Positions 1 to 7,463 of a stretch of DNA of 64,000 nucleotides are shown piece after piece. Origin of the DNA: Streptomyces sp. NBC_00525 (GTDB lineage Bacteria > Actinomycetota > Actinomycetes > Streptomycetales > Streptomycetaceae); contig NZ_CP107834.1 of assembly GCF_036346595.1 (NCBI RefSeq), positions 1,054,001 to 1,118,000 on the forward strand. Reading direction: 5' to 3'. The first letter of the stretch is position 1; each line of letters begins with the position of its first letter. A model generated the notes under the pieces. That model searched no databases, was not told where the DNA came from, and worked only from the letters and a program-made list of their open reading frames with translations. Made by a program: the position numbers and the translations under genes.

Positions 1-1
1 C

Positions 2-469
2 AAGGCGCGCGCCTTCCGGGACACGCTGACGATGGTGGAGCCGCTGCTGCTCCGCGCGGCCCGGCCGGTCGCCCGGCCGCTGACCCGGCCCGCCGCGCTG
101 CTGCTGATCGCGGCGGAGGCCGCGACCGGGCTCGCCCTGCTCGGCGGGGCGCCCACCGCCGGGCCCGGTCTCGTCGCCGCCCTCGTCCTCACCGCCGGTT
201 TCACCGCCCTCGCGGTGCTGGCCACCGTCTCGCGCACCGAGGTGAAGTGCGCCTGCTTCGGCCGCCCCGCGGCCCGGCTCGGCCCGCGCCATGTGGTGCG
301 CAACGCCCTGCTGCTGGGCCTGGCGTGCCTGGGGCTGTGGGGGCCCGAGGCGGCCGCCGTGTCCGCGTCGGCCGGGCCGGCCCTCGTGATCTGCGCGACG
401 GCCGCGGTGGTCGTCACCGCGGTGACCGCCTTCTACGACGACATCGTCGACCTAGTGAAGATCCCCTGA
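2..469 (+). CDS. MauE/DoxX-like redox-associated membrane protein (5' end cut by window)
   Basis: The frame is already open at the window edge, so the N-terminus is missing; the ATG at 32 is probably internal. The visible ~155 residues are mostly hydrophobic, with about four membrane segments and a Cys-x-Cys pair (KCACFG, cysteine codons at 248 and 254). This fits the MauE/DoxX-like family of membrane redox partners that exchange electrons with periplasmic thioredoxin-like proteins. The stop lies just before the thioredoxin-like gene and the two are probably cotranscribed. The family call is by pattern and context; its true partner is not known. Confidence 0.72.
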   Translation, partial: KARAFRDTLTMVEPLLLRAARPVARPLTRPAALLLIAAEAATGLALLGGAPTAGPGLVAALVLTAGFTALAVLATVSRTEVKCACFGRPAARLGPRHVVRNALLLGLACLGLWGPEAAAVSASAGPALVICATAAVVVTAVTAFYDDIVDLVKIP

Positions 470-470
470 A

Positions 471-475
471 AGAGG
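471..475 (+). promoter_or_regulatory. Shine-Dalgarno deciding the start of the thioredoxin-like gene
   Basis: AGAGG lies 1 base before an ATG at 477 but 7 bases before the in-frame ATG at 483. Normal spacing favours 483. Confidence 0.55.
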
Positions 476-482
476 AATGGGC

Positions 483-1025
483 ATGATCTATCTGACCGCC
501 GGACTCGTGCTCGTGGGAGCCGTCACGGTACTCAATCTGATGCTGACCCTCGCGGTGATCAGGCGGCTGCGCAAGCACGAGGAGGAGCGGCGGCAGCAGA
601 ACTTCGTCCCGCCCGAGTCCGGCCCGGAGACCGGCGCGGCGCTCCCCGCCTTCACCGCCGTGACCCTGGCGGGCGAGCCGGTCACCGCCGACTCGCTGAA
701 GGGCCGTCAGGCCGCGCTCACCTTCCTGTCCACGGACTGCTCCGCCTGCGTCATGGCCGTGAACGACATGCCCGAGTTCGCCCGGCGGACCGGCATGGAC
801 GCCTCGCAGATGCTGGTGGTCATCGCCGGGGACGAGGCCGACGCGCACCGGATGGCGGAGCCGCTCGCGGGCATCGCGACCGTGGTGGTGGAGGAGACCG
901 GCGGCCCGCTCTCGGCGCTGTACTCGATCCGGGCGACCCCGACGACCGTGCTGGCGGACCCGGACGGCACGGTCACCTACGCCGAGGCCGGCACCAACCC
1001 CGTGCTCGAAGGCCTCCCGGCGTGA
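483..1025 (+). CDS. membrane-anchored thioredoxin-like (TlpA/MauD-type) protein
   Basis: A 180-residue protein with one N-terminal membrane anchor (about residues 2-24), a charged linker and a redoxin fold. The active-site motif is Cys86-Ser-Ala-Cys89 (TDCSACVMA), followed later by a cis-Pro segment (RATPTTVL). It should act outside the membrane as a disulfide reductase or oxidase, probably with the MauE-like protein just upstream. I chose ATG 483 over 477 because of the AGAGG spacing. Its stop overlaps the GTG start of the exporter gene (GTGA at 1022-1025), so translation is coupled. Direction of electron flow and substrate cannot be read from sequence. Confidence 0.75.
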   Translation: MIYLTAGLVLVGAVTVLNLMLTLAVIRRLRKHEEERRQQNFVPPESGPETGAALPAFTAVTLAGEPVTADSLKGRQAALTFLSTDCSACVMAVNDMPEFARRTGMDASQMLVVIAGDEADAHRMAEPLAGIATVVVEETGGPLSALYSIRATPTTVLADPDGTVTYAEAGTNPVLEGLPA

Positions 1026-2917
1026 CCGGCGGCCAGGAGCCGGCCGTGCACCGGCTGGGCGGTCCCCGCGGACTGGTCACCGGCGCGGGCGCGGCCCTGG
1101 CCCTGACCTGGCGGGCGGGGCCGGGCGCCTTCACCTGCCAGGTCCTGCTCACCCTCGTACAGGGGCTGCTGCCCGCCGCGGTCACCCTGCTCACCAAGTG
1201 GCTCTTCGACTCCGTGCAGTACGGCACCATCCCGGGCGGGCTGTCGCCGATGGCCCTGGTGGCGGCGCTCGGCCTGTGCGGCACCCTGCTGGCGGCGCTG
1301 CCGTACGCCTCCGACTACGTCAAGTCCCGGCTGCGGCGCGGGATCTCCTACCGGGCGCAGCGGGAGCTGTACGGCAAGGTGGAGGGGTTCGTCGGGATGT
1401 CCCGCTTCGAGAACCCGGACTTCCTGGACCGGCTGCGGCTGGCCCAGGACTCGGCGACCGGGGCGCCCGACCAGATCACCACGGCGATGTTCGGCCTGGT
1501 GCAGCAGGCCACGGCCGTGACCGGGCTGGCCGTGGTCCTCTCCGGGGTCTCCCCCTGGCTGACGGCGGTCACCGTCGCGGCTGCGGTGCCCGCGCTGTTC
1601 ATCCAGGTCTCGCTCAGCCGCCGCGAGGCGCAGATGGTGTGGGCGATCAGTCCGCGCAACCGCCGCCAGTTGTTCTACCAGACCCTGATGCTGGACCTCG
1701 CCGCCGTGAAGGAGGTCCGGCTGTTCGGCGCCGGCGGCTTCCTGCTGCGGCGGATGAACGCCGAGACGCGGGCGATCAACGCCGCCGAGGAGCGGCTGGA
1801 CCGCCGGGTGCTGGCCTTCCAGGCCCCGACCTCCGCGCTGGGCGGGATCATCGCCGCGTGCGGGCTGGCGTGGATGATCCACGGCGCGCAGTCCGGCCGG
1901 TTCGGTGCGGGCGACGTGTCGGCGTTCATCGGCGCCTCGGCCGGCGTCCAGGGTGTCCTCTCCTCCGCCATCCTGCATGTCACCAGCGGCTACCAGGCGC
2001 TGCTGACCTTCCGTCACTTCGTCGACATCCGGCGGCTGCCCACCGACCTCCCGGTCCCGGCCGCGCCGCTGCCCGTCGCGCCGCTGCGCGACCGCATCGA
2101 GCTGGACGACGTCTGGTTCCGGTACGGGGAGGACGGGCCGTGGATTCTGCGCGGGGTGAGCCTGACCCTGGAGCGCGGCGAGTCGGTGGCGCTGGTGGGG
2201 CTGAACGGGGCGGGCAAGAGCACCCTGGTCAAGCTGCTGTGCCGGCTCTACGACCCGACGCGGGGCACGGTGCGCTGGGACGGCACCGACATCCGGGACC
2301 TGGACCCGGCGCTGCTGCGGGAACGGATCAGCGCGGTGTTCCAGGACCGGGTGGCCTACGACCTGTCGGTGACGGACAACATCGCGATGGGCGACCTGCG
2401 CCACCACGGCGACCCGGAGCGGATCGCCGCGGCCGCGCGCCGGGCGGACGCCCACGACTTCGTCTCGCGGCTGCCGCGCGGCTACGACACGATGCTGTCC
2501 CGGATCTTCCCGGAGGCCGACGAGGAGGACCCGGACTCGGTGGGCGTCACGCTGTCCGGCGGACAGTGGCAGCGCCTCGCCCTGGCCCGCGCGATGCTCC
2601 GCGAGGGCCGCGACCTGCTGATCCTGGACGAGCCGAGCGCCGGTCTGGACGCGGCGGCCGAACAGAGCCTGCACGAGCGGCTGCGCGCCCACCGCGAGGG
2701 GACGACCAGTCTGCTGATCTCCCACCGGCTGGGCACGGTGCGCCGGGCCGACCGCATCGTGGTCCTGGAGGACGGCCGCACGCGGGAGTGCGGCAGCCAT
2801 GACGAACTGATGGACCTGAAGGGCGAGTACGCGAGACTCTTCAGCCTCCAGGCGTCCGGATACACCGGGGACGCCGGGGGTTTCGGGCAGGCGGAGGACA
2901 GAGAGGTGGAGGTGTGA
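1022..2917 (+). CDS. ABC exporter, fused permease and ATPase
   Basis: A 631-residue half-transporter. An N-terminal six-helix type I exporter membrane domain (about residues 15-320) is followed by a nucleotide-binding domain. The Walker A GLNGAGKST (Lys near residue 399), signature LSGGQWQRLALARAM (near 511), Walker B LLILDEPSAGLD (near 536) and an H-loop ISHRL are all intact. It probably dimerises to export a peptide, lipid or drug. There is no N-terminal C39 peptidase domain. Both ends overlap neighbours by GTGA (thioredoxin-like gene before, signal-peptidase-like gene after), tying it to a redox/protease cassette. The substrate is unknown; a processed peptide is an inference from context. 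Confidence 0.85.
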   Translation: MTGGQEPAVHRLGGPRGLVTGAGAALALTWRAGPGAFTCQVLLTLVQGLLPAAVTLLTKWLFDSVQYGTIPGGLSPMALVAALGLCGTLLAALPYASDYVKSRLRRGISYRAQRELYGKVEGFVGMSRFENPDFLDRLRLAQDSATGAPDQITTAMFGLVQQATAVTGLAVVLSGVSPWLTAVTVAAAVPALFIQVSLSRREAQMVWAISPRNRRQLFYQTLMLDLAAVKEVRLFGAGGFLLRRMNAETRAINAAEERLDRRVLAFQAPTSALGGIIAACGLAWMIHGAQSGRFGAGDVSAFIGASAGVQGVLSSAILHVTSGYQALLTFRHFVDIRRLPTDLPVPAAPLPVAPLRDRIELDDVWFRYGEDGPWILRGVSLTLERGESVALVGLNGAGKSTLVKLLCRLYDPTRGTVRWDGTDIRDLDPALLRERISAVFQDRVAYDLSVTDNIAMGDLRHHGDPERIAAAARRADAHDFVSRLPRGYDTMLSRIFPEADEEDPDSVGVTLSGGQWQRLALARAMLREGRDLLILDEPSAGLDAAAEQSLHERLRAHREGTTSLLISHRLGTVRRADRIVVLEDGRTRECGSHDELMDLKGEYARLFSLQASGYTGDAGGFGQAEDREVEV

Positions 2918-3357
2918 GTGCCATGACGGGCGGACCGCTGCCGGCCGCCGCGGCCGGTGCCGTGCTGGTGGCCGGAATCGGCGCGTGGTGGGTGCGGCGC
3001 ACCTTCGTCACCGTGACGGTGCGCGGGTACAGCATGATGCCGACCCTGGCCCCCGGTACCCGGGTGCTGATGCGGCGCGGCACGCGCGGGGTGCGCAAGG
3101 GCGGCATCGTGGTGGTCGCCTGCCCGGAGCCGGACACCGCGTGGCGGGGCAAGGCGCCGATCACCGGGGACCTGGCGGCCACCGAGTGGTACATCAAGCG
3201 GGCGGTGGCCCTGGCGGGCGACCCGTTCGCCGGTGAGCCGGTCCCGGAGGGCTTCCTCGCGGTGGTCGGGGACAACCGGCACAGCGACGACTCACGGCGG
3301 TTCGGGCCCTGCCCGATGGACCAGGTGCTCGGCTCGGTGGTCCGCACCCTGGGGTGA
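2914..3357 (+). CDS. small S26-family signal peptidase-like protease
   Basis: A 147-residue protein with one N-terminal membrane helix (about residues 8-27), then the S26 motifs: Ser40 in GYSMMPTL, the general-base Lys95 in WYIKRAVALAGD, and the GDNRHSDDSR box near the C-terminus. This Ser/Lys dyad makes it likely to be a functional membrane peptidase cutting on the outer face. It is shorter than housekeeping SipW/X/Y enzymes and resembles compact S26 proteases dedicated to one substrate. GTG 2914 overlaps the exporter stop (GTGA). Dedicated cleavage of an exported peptide is inference. Confidence 0.8.
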   Translation: MSAMTGGPLPAAAAGAVLVAGIGAWWVRRTFVTVTVRGYSMMPTLAPGTRVLMRRGTRGVRKGGIVVVACPEPDTAWRGKAPITGDLAATEWYIKRAVALAGDPFAGEPVPEGFLAVVGDNRHSDDSRRFGPCPMDQVLGSVVRTLG

Positions 3358-3391
3358 CGGCTCGCGCGGGGCGGACGGAGGAGGGCGCCGC

Positions 3392-3766
3392 TCAGTCGGC
3401 GAAGACCGCGCGTACCGCGTCCTGGGCGAGTTCCAGGGCGCGGGCGTGCGAGAGGCCGAGGCGGCGGGCCTGTTCGGCGTACGCGCGGGCCGCGGCGGCC
3501 GCGTTGCGGTCGGCGGTGTCCCCGGCGGCGGCGATGAACGTGCCGTTGCGGCCGCGGGTCTCGATGACGCCGTCCGCCTCCAGCGCCCGGTACGCCTTGG
3601 CGACGGTGTTGGCGGCGAGGCCCAGTTCCTCGGCGAAGCCGCGTACGGTCGGGAGCCGGTGGCCGACCGGCAGCACGCCGGAGCGGGCCTGCTCGGAGAT
3701 CTGGGCGCGCAGCTGCTCGTAGGGGGCGGTGCCGGATTCCGGGTCCACGGTGATGTTCGCAGTCAC
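3392..3766 (-). CDS. GntR-family regulator, short YtrA-like type
   Basis: A 124-residue protein with an N-terminal winged helix (about residues 12-78; LPTVRGFAEELGLAANTVAKAYRALE covers the recognition region) and a short helical C-terminal tail, not a ligand-binding FCD or UTRA domain. This size matches the YtrA subfamily, which often controls ABC transporters. It starts at GTG 3766; an open frame continues upstream but loses similarity. It converges on the exporter cassette (34-base gap), so control of that cassette is possible but unproven. It diverges from the acetyltransferase gene at 3836. Confidence 0.85.
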   Translation of the reverse strand: MTANITVDPESGTAPYEQLRAQISEQARSGVLPVGHRLPTVRGFAEELGLAANTVAKAYRALEADGVIETRGRNGTFIAAAGDTADRNAAAAARAYAEQARRLGLSHARALELAQDAVRAVFAD

Positions 3767-3835
3767 GGGGCGATTGTCCCCCACGGACGGAAAACGGGAG
3801 GCGTACGGGGCGGCGGCGCCGGTACGGTCCCGGCC

Positions 3836-4756
3836 ATGACTGTCATCGTGCGCGACTTCCGGCCCGCCGACGCCGAGGGGTGGGTGCGGGTGCGGCGCGC
3901 CGCGCTCCCCTACATGATCACCACGCCGGAGCAGGTCGTCTTCGAGCTGGCCGCCGCTCCCGCCGGGCGGCGGTCCCGGCCGCTGGTCGCCGAGGAGGAC
4001 GGCGAGATCATCGGGACGGCGCAGGTCGGTCTGGCCCACGACAGCCCCGAGCCCGGACAGGTGTTCTGCAATCCGTACGTCCATCCGGAGCGGACCGGCC
4101 GGGGCGCGGGCTCGCTGCTGCTGCGCACCGCCGAGGAGTATCTGGCCCTGGCCGGCGCGGCCGCGGTGCACAGCTGGGTCCTGGACACGCCCGGCAACCG
4201 GGAGTTCGCCGCGCGGCACGGCTACACACCGGGCCGGTCGGCCCACTTCCTCCATCTGGACCTGGCCCGCGGCACGCTGCCGCCCCGTCAGGAGCTTCCG
4301 GCCGGGGTGGAGCTGCGGACGGCCGCGGACTTCGCCGGCGACCCGCGCCCGCTGTTCGAGGCGGACGCCGAGACCACCGCGGACGAGCCCAGCGACACGC
4401 CGTCCGTGCTCGACGACTACGAGGAGTGGCTCGCCGGGACCTGGCACGACCCCGGCCTCGACCGCGCCCTGACCTCGGTCGTGGTGGCGGACGGCGAGGT
4501 GGTGGCGTTCAGCGCCGCGCGCACCGACGGGGTGGACCGCTACTGGTCGGGCATGACGGGCACCCGGCGGGCCCACCGGGGCCGGGGGTTCGCCAAGCTC
4601 GCGAAGAACGACTCGCTGCACCGGGCGCGCGCCGCCGGGTACACCGACGCGTACACCGGCAACGACGCCGGCAACGAACCGATGCTGGCCGTCAACCGCT
4701 GGTTCGGCTACGAGATCTGTGCCACGGAGGTACGCCATGTCCACCGCTTCGCCTGA
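3836..4756 (+). CDS. double-domain GNAT N-acetyltransferase
   Basis: A 306-residue protein with two GNAT folds. The N-terminal one has an acetyl-CoA loop near VHPERTGRGAGSLLL (about residues 84-98). The C-terminal one carries TGTRRAHRGRGFAKLAK (about 241-257), the typical V-x-x-x-x-R-G-x-G/A motif A. It should acetylate an amine on a small molecule or protein; the substrate is unknown. ATG 3836 is in frame and is followed at once by the first fold. Its last bases overlap the start of the DUF402 gene (4737), suggesting cotranscription. Confidence 0.85.
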   Translation: MTVIVRDFRPADAEGWVRVRRAALPYMITTPEQVVFELAAAPAGRRSRPLVAEEDGEIIGTAQVGLAHDSPEPGQVFCNPYVHPERTGRGAGSLLLRTAEEYLALAGAAAVHSWVLDTPGNREFAARHGYTPGRSAHFLHLDLARGTLPPRQELPAGVELRTAADFAGDPRPLFEADAETTADEPSDTPSVLDDYEEWLAGTWHDPGLDRALTSVVVADGEVVAFSAARTDGVDRYWSGMTGTRRAHRGRGFAKLAKNDSLHRARAAGYTDAYTGNDAGNEPMLAVNRWFGYEICATEVRHVHRFA

Positions 4757-5234
4757 CGGAGCCCTGACCGTCGTCCTGCTCAAGGCCGGCCGGACCAAGC
4801 TGCGCTATCCGGCGGTGCGGATCGCCGACGACGGCACCCGCGTCACGGTGCGGGCCCCCTGGGCGGTCCCGGGCGTCCGCGACTTCGGGTTCGTACGGTT
4901 CGAACCGGGCGACGTCTTCACCGAGCACTACTGGCGCGACGCCTGGTTCTCGGTGAAGGAGGTCCGCACGGGCGCGGGCGAACTCAAGGGCTGGTACTGC
5001 GACATCACCCGGCCGGCCGTGGTCCGGGACGCCGAACTGGTCGTCGAGGACCTCGACCTCGACCTGTGGGTGTCGGCCGACCGCTCCGCCGTCCTGCGCC
5101 TGGACGAGGACGAGTTCGCCGCGAGCGGGCTGGCCGGCCGCGACCCGGAGGCGGCCCGCGCCGCCGAGCGCGCCCTGGACGAGCTGGAGCGGCTGGCCCG
5201 CTCGGCGGACGGCCTCGCCCCGCTGCTGGCCTGA
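4737..5234 (+). CDS. DUF402 (FomD-like) phosphatase family protein
   Basis: A 165-residue protein. Residues about 40-140 match the DUF402 pattern, with W-Y-C-D-I (GWYCDITRPA) and the acidic DLDLDLWVSAD segment. In characterised members such as FomD and some nucleoside di/triphosphatases these residues bind metal. The likely activity is hydrolysis of a nucleoside phosphate or phosphonate-CMP ester. ATG 4737 is chosen because GGAGG lies about 9 bases upstream, inside the end of the acetyltransferase gene, which it overlaps by 20 bases. The role of the pair is unknown. Confidence 0.78.
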   Translation: MSTASPDGALTVVLLKAGRTKLRYPAVRIADDGTRVTVRAPWAVPGVRDFGFVRFEPGDVFTEHYWRDAWFSVKEVRTGAGELKGWYCDITRPAVVRDAELVVEDLDLDLWVSADRSAVLRLDEDEFAASGLAGRDPEAARAAERALDELERLARSADGLAPLLA

Positions 5235-5249
5235 GGGGCCCGGCAGGGG

Positions 5250-6149
5250 TCAGCGCTCGCCGATGACGGAGGCGCAGGTGGTGGGGGTGGCGTGCGCCGG
5301 GTCCAGGGCGTTGGCCACCTCGTGGTAGGCGATCCGGTCGACGGTCCCGATCGCCACGTGCTCGGACAGGTCGAGCGGGCAGAGGTCCTGGAGGAGGACG
5401 TTGCGTACGTTCGGCCCGTCCAGGAACTGGCTGCGGTACGGGGTGACGACCTCGTCGTAGCGGGTGGCGATGACGGTGTAGCGCACGCCGGGCACGGTGT
5501 CCGGCAGGGAGTTGAGCTTGGTGATGAAGGGCGATCCGGCCACCTGGTCGGCGAGTCCGGGCGTACCGGCTTCGAGCAGGTCGCCGGCGCCGGGGAAGTA
5601 CGGCAGGAGCCTGGTCAGGCCGAGCAGGGTGGTGCCGTGGTTGTCGGGGGCGATCCCGACCAGGGCGTTGACCTTGGCGGCTCCGCCGAGGAACTTCAGG
5701 TAGTAGTGGGGCATCATGCCGCCCTGGGAGTGGCCGACGATGTCGGTCTCGGACGCGCCGGTGGAGGCGAGCACCTTGTCGACGAAGGCGGCGAGCTGTC
5801 CGGCCGACGCGTCGATCGGGCCGAGGCCGTTGAAGACCGGGACGCCGGGCAGCCGGCCGTAGTCGAGCGAGTAGACGCAGTAGCCCCGGTTCACCAGGTA
5901 GGGGGCGAGGACGAGCCAGTTGTCGATCGAGTTCCCGAAGGTCCCGTGCACCAGGACGACGGGGCGCGGGTGGGCGGCGGAGGGCTTGCAGGAGTAGTCG
6001 TTCCAGCCGCGCGAGGTGGTGGCCGTCGCGGTGGTGGGGGCGGCGGCTGCGGCCGCCGCGGGGGTGGCGGCCACGGCGACGGCGAGGAGCAGGGCGGCGA
6101 GTGTCCGGCGGGCGCGTGGGGAGCGCGGCGCGCGGGTCCAGGGCAGCAT
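5250..6149 (-). CDS. secreted alpha/beta-hydrolase lipase
   Basis: A 299-residue preprotein. An Arg-rich start, hydrophobic core and Ala-rich region (residues 1-38) form a signal peptide. The mature enzyme has the oxyanion strand VVLVHGTFGN (64-73) and the nucleophile elbow GHSQGG with Ser141; Asp in YDEVVTP and His in EHVAIG are candidates for the rest of the triad. It should be an extracellular triacylglycerol lipase or esterase. ATG 6149 is preceded by AAGGAG at good spacing; a longer frame to 6212 lacks a site. Two TTAC-N6-GTAA-like sites lie about 100-140 bases upstream. Confidence 0.9.
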   Translation of the reverse strand: MLPWTRAPRSPRARRTLAALLLAVAVAATPAAAAAAAPTTATATTSRGWNDYSCKPSAAHPRPVVLVHGTFGNSIDNWLVLAPYLVNRGYCVYSLDYGRLPGVPVFNGLGPIDASAGQLAAFVDKVLASTGASETDIVGHSQGGMMPHYYLKFLGGAAKVNALVGIAPDNHGTTLLGLTRLLPYFPGAGDLLEAGTPGLADQVAGSPFITKLNSLPDTVPGVRYTVIATRYDEVVTPYRSQFLDGPNVRNVLLQDLCPLDLSEHVAIGTVDRIAYHEVANALDPAHATPTTCASVIGER

Positions 6150-6398
6150 CGTGGGGGTCTCCTTGCGGCTCAAGGGGGTTGCGATGGCTGTGCACCCTGC
6201 GGCCCGGACCACAAGTTTCCGCTGGTTTTCTGCGTGCTCATGCCAAATTACGCATGAGTAGGGTCCGGTGGGAAGTTACGCGTCGGTAAAAAGTGCGCCG
6301 CCCGGCCGGACCGCGAGCCGCCCGGCCCGGAGCCGCCCCCCGCCGGCCCGCCGGCCCGCCGCCCCGCCCGCCCAAACCGCTCAGGCCGCTCAGGCCGC
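6150..6398. other. lipase promoter region and imuB-like 3' flank
   Basis: This 249-base gap separates the lipase start from the stop of the Y-family gene. It holds the tandem dyads at 6248-6289 and then a low-complexity GC-rich run to 6380. No additional gene is visible. Confidence 0.6.
6248..6289. promoter_or_regulatory. tandem TTAC-N6-GTAA-like dyads upstream of lipase
   Basis: Two operator-like sites, TTAC-GCATGA-GTAG (6248-6261) and TTAC-GCGTCG-GTAA (6276-6289), are spaced 28 bases start to start, about 100-140 bases before the lipase start. The second has perfect 4-base arms. They resemble paired sites for a dimeric regulator or activator; the protein is unknown. Confidence 0.4.
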
Positions 6399-6407
6399 TC
6401 AGGCCGC
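6381..6407 (-). repeat. 9-bp tandem repeat giving three in-frame stop codons
   Basis: Three copies of a 9-base unit (GCGGCCTGA on the minus strand) span the end of the Y-family gene. They place TGA at 6401-6399, 6392-6390 and 6383-6381, all in the same frame. Loss of one unit would not change the protein. Confidence 0.7.
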
Positions 6408-7463
6408 CAGCCGTCCCGGCATCACCGCGCGCGGGCCGAACCGTTCCCGCAGCCGGTCCGCGACCGCCTCGATCCGCCGCGCCCGCTCGTCCACCGGGTC
6501 GAAACTCAGCTGGCGGGCGGCCCGTTCGGCCTCGCCCAGCCCCTCGGCCCGCAGCCCGATCCCGCGCACCCTGGCCCGCTGGAGGGCGAACGAGTCGTGG
6601 ATGCGGTACGCGAGCGCGGTCAGCTCCGCGGAGTGCGCGGTGGGTTCGCGGAGCGTACGGCTCCGGGTCAGCGTCGCGTAGCCGGTCCGGTCGGCGTAGC
6701 GCACCGAGACCGCGAGCGAACGGCACACCTGCCCCTCGCCGCGCATCCGCGCGCCCAGCTCCTCGGTGAGCGACATGAGCGCGCCGCGCTGCCGCTCCCG
6801 GTCCAGCTCGTCGCGCGGGAAGGTGCGTTCGGCGGCGACCGCGCGGGCGGCGGCGTTCGGCACGACGGCGGCGCGGTCGATGCCGTGCGCCCGCTCCCAC
6901 AGCTCGCGCCCGGTCCGCGCCCCGGTGATCCGCTGGAGGGTGGCGAGCGGGGCGGCGGCGATCCGGCCGACGGAGTCGAGCCCGTACCCGCACAGGGTGC
7001 GGGCCGTCGCCGGCCCGACGCCGTCCAGCGCGGCGGCCGGCCGGTCCGCGAGGAAGCCGGCCACCCCGCCCTCGGGCACCACGAAGGTCGTTCCGGGTGC
7101 GGCCTGCCGCAGCGCCATCCGGGCCAGCATCGGGTTCTGGCCGGCCCCGATCGCGCAGTCCACGCCGTACAGGGCCAGCGCGCGGACCCGGATCACCGAG
7201 GCCAGGTCCTGGACGTCCCGCCCGAAGTAGCGCAGCGCGCCGCGCACATCGGCCAGCGCCCCGTCCGGCGGGGTCGCCTCCACGACCGGGGTGAGCGAAC
7301 CGAGCAGGGCGAGCAGCCCCGCGTACCCGGCGGCGTCCGGGGGCCCGCCGCCGATCCGGCGGAACCGCAGGCAGAGGATGCCGGGCCGCCCGTCGACGAC
7401 GACCGGCCCCCCGCGCGGCCCGTCCGTCCCGTGCTCCCCGTCCGTCCCGTGCTCCCCGTTCAT
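6399..7463 (-). CDS. imuB: ImuB-like inactive Y-family DNA polymerase
   Basis: A 354-residue protein with a Y-family fold: degenerate palm, HhH thumb (AALDGVGPATARTLCGYGLD) and little-finger domain. A clamp-binding-like QLSFDP lies near the C-terminus. The first catalytic segment, usually D-x-D-x-F, reads LCLRFRR (30-36). The usual S-x-D-E reads PPDG (65-68), so two catalytic acids are missing. This is the signature of ImuB, the non-catalytic hub that recruits DnaE2 to the beta clamp. It starts at ATG 7463, overlapping the dnaE2 stop by ATGA, so it is coupled to that error-prone polymerase and should share its SOS control. No imuA-like gene is adjacent. Confidence 0.82.
   Translation of the reverse strand: MNGEHGTDGEHGTDGPRGGPVVVDGRPGILCLRFRRIGGGPPDAAGYAGLLALLGSLTPVVEATPPDGALADVRGALRYFGRDVQDLASVIRVRALALYGVDCAIGAGQNPMLARMALRQAAPGTTFVVPEGGVAGFLADRPAAALDGVGPATARTLCGYGLDSVGRIAAAPLATLQRITGARTGRELWERAHGIDRAAVVPNAAARAVAAERTFPRDELDRERQRGALMSLTEELGARMRGEGQVCRSLAVSVRYADRTGYATLTRSRTLREPTAHSAELTALAYRIHDSFALQRARVRGIGLRAEGLGEAERAARQLSFDPVDERARRIEAVADRLRERFGPRAVMPGRLAA

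Noticed and set aside
977..2800. 607-residue minus-strand ORF
   Set aside because: Shadow of the ABC exporter gene; no protein-like pattern, Arg/Gln/Pro-rich.
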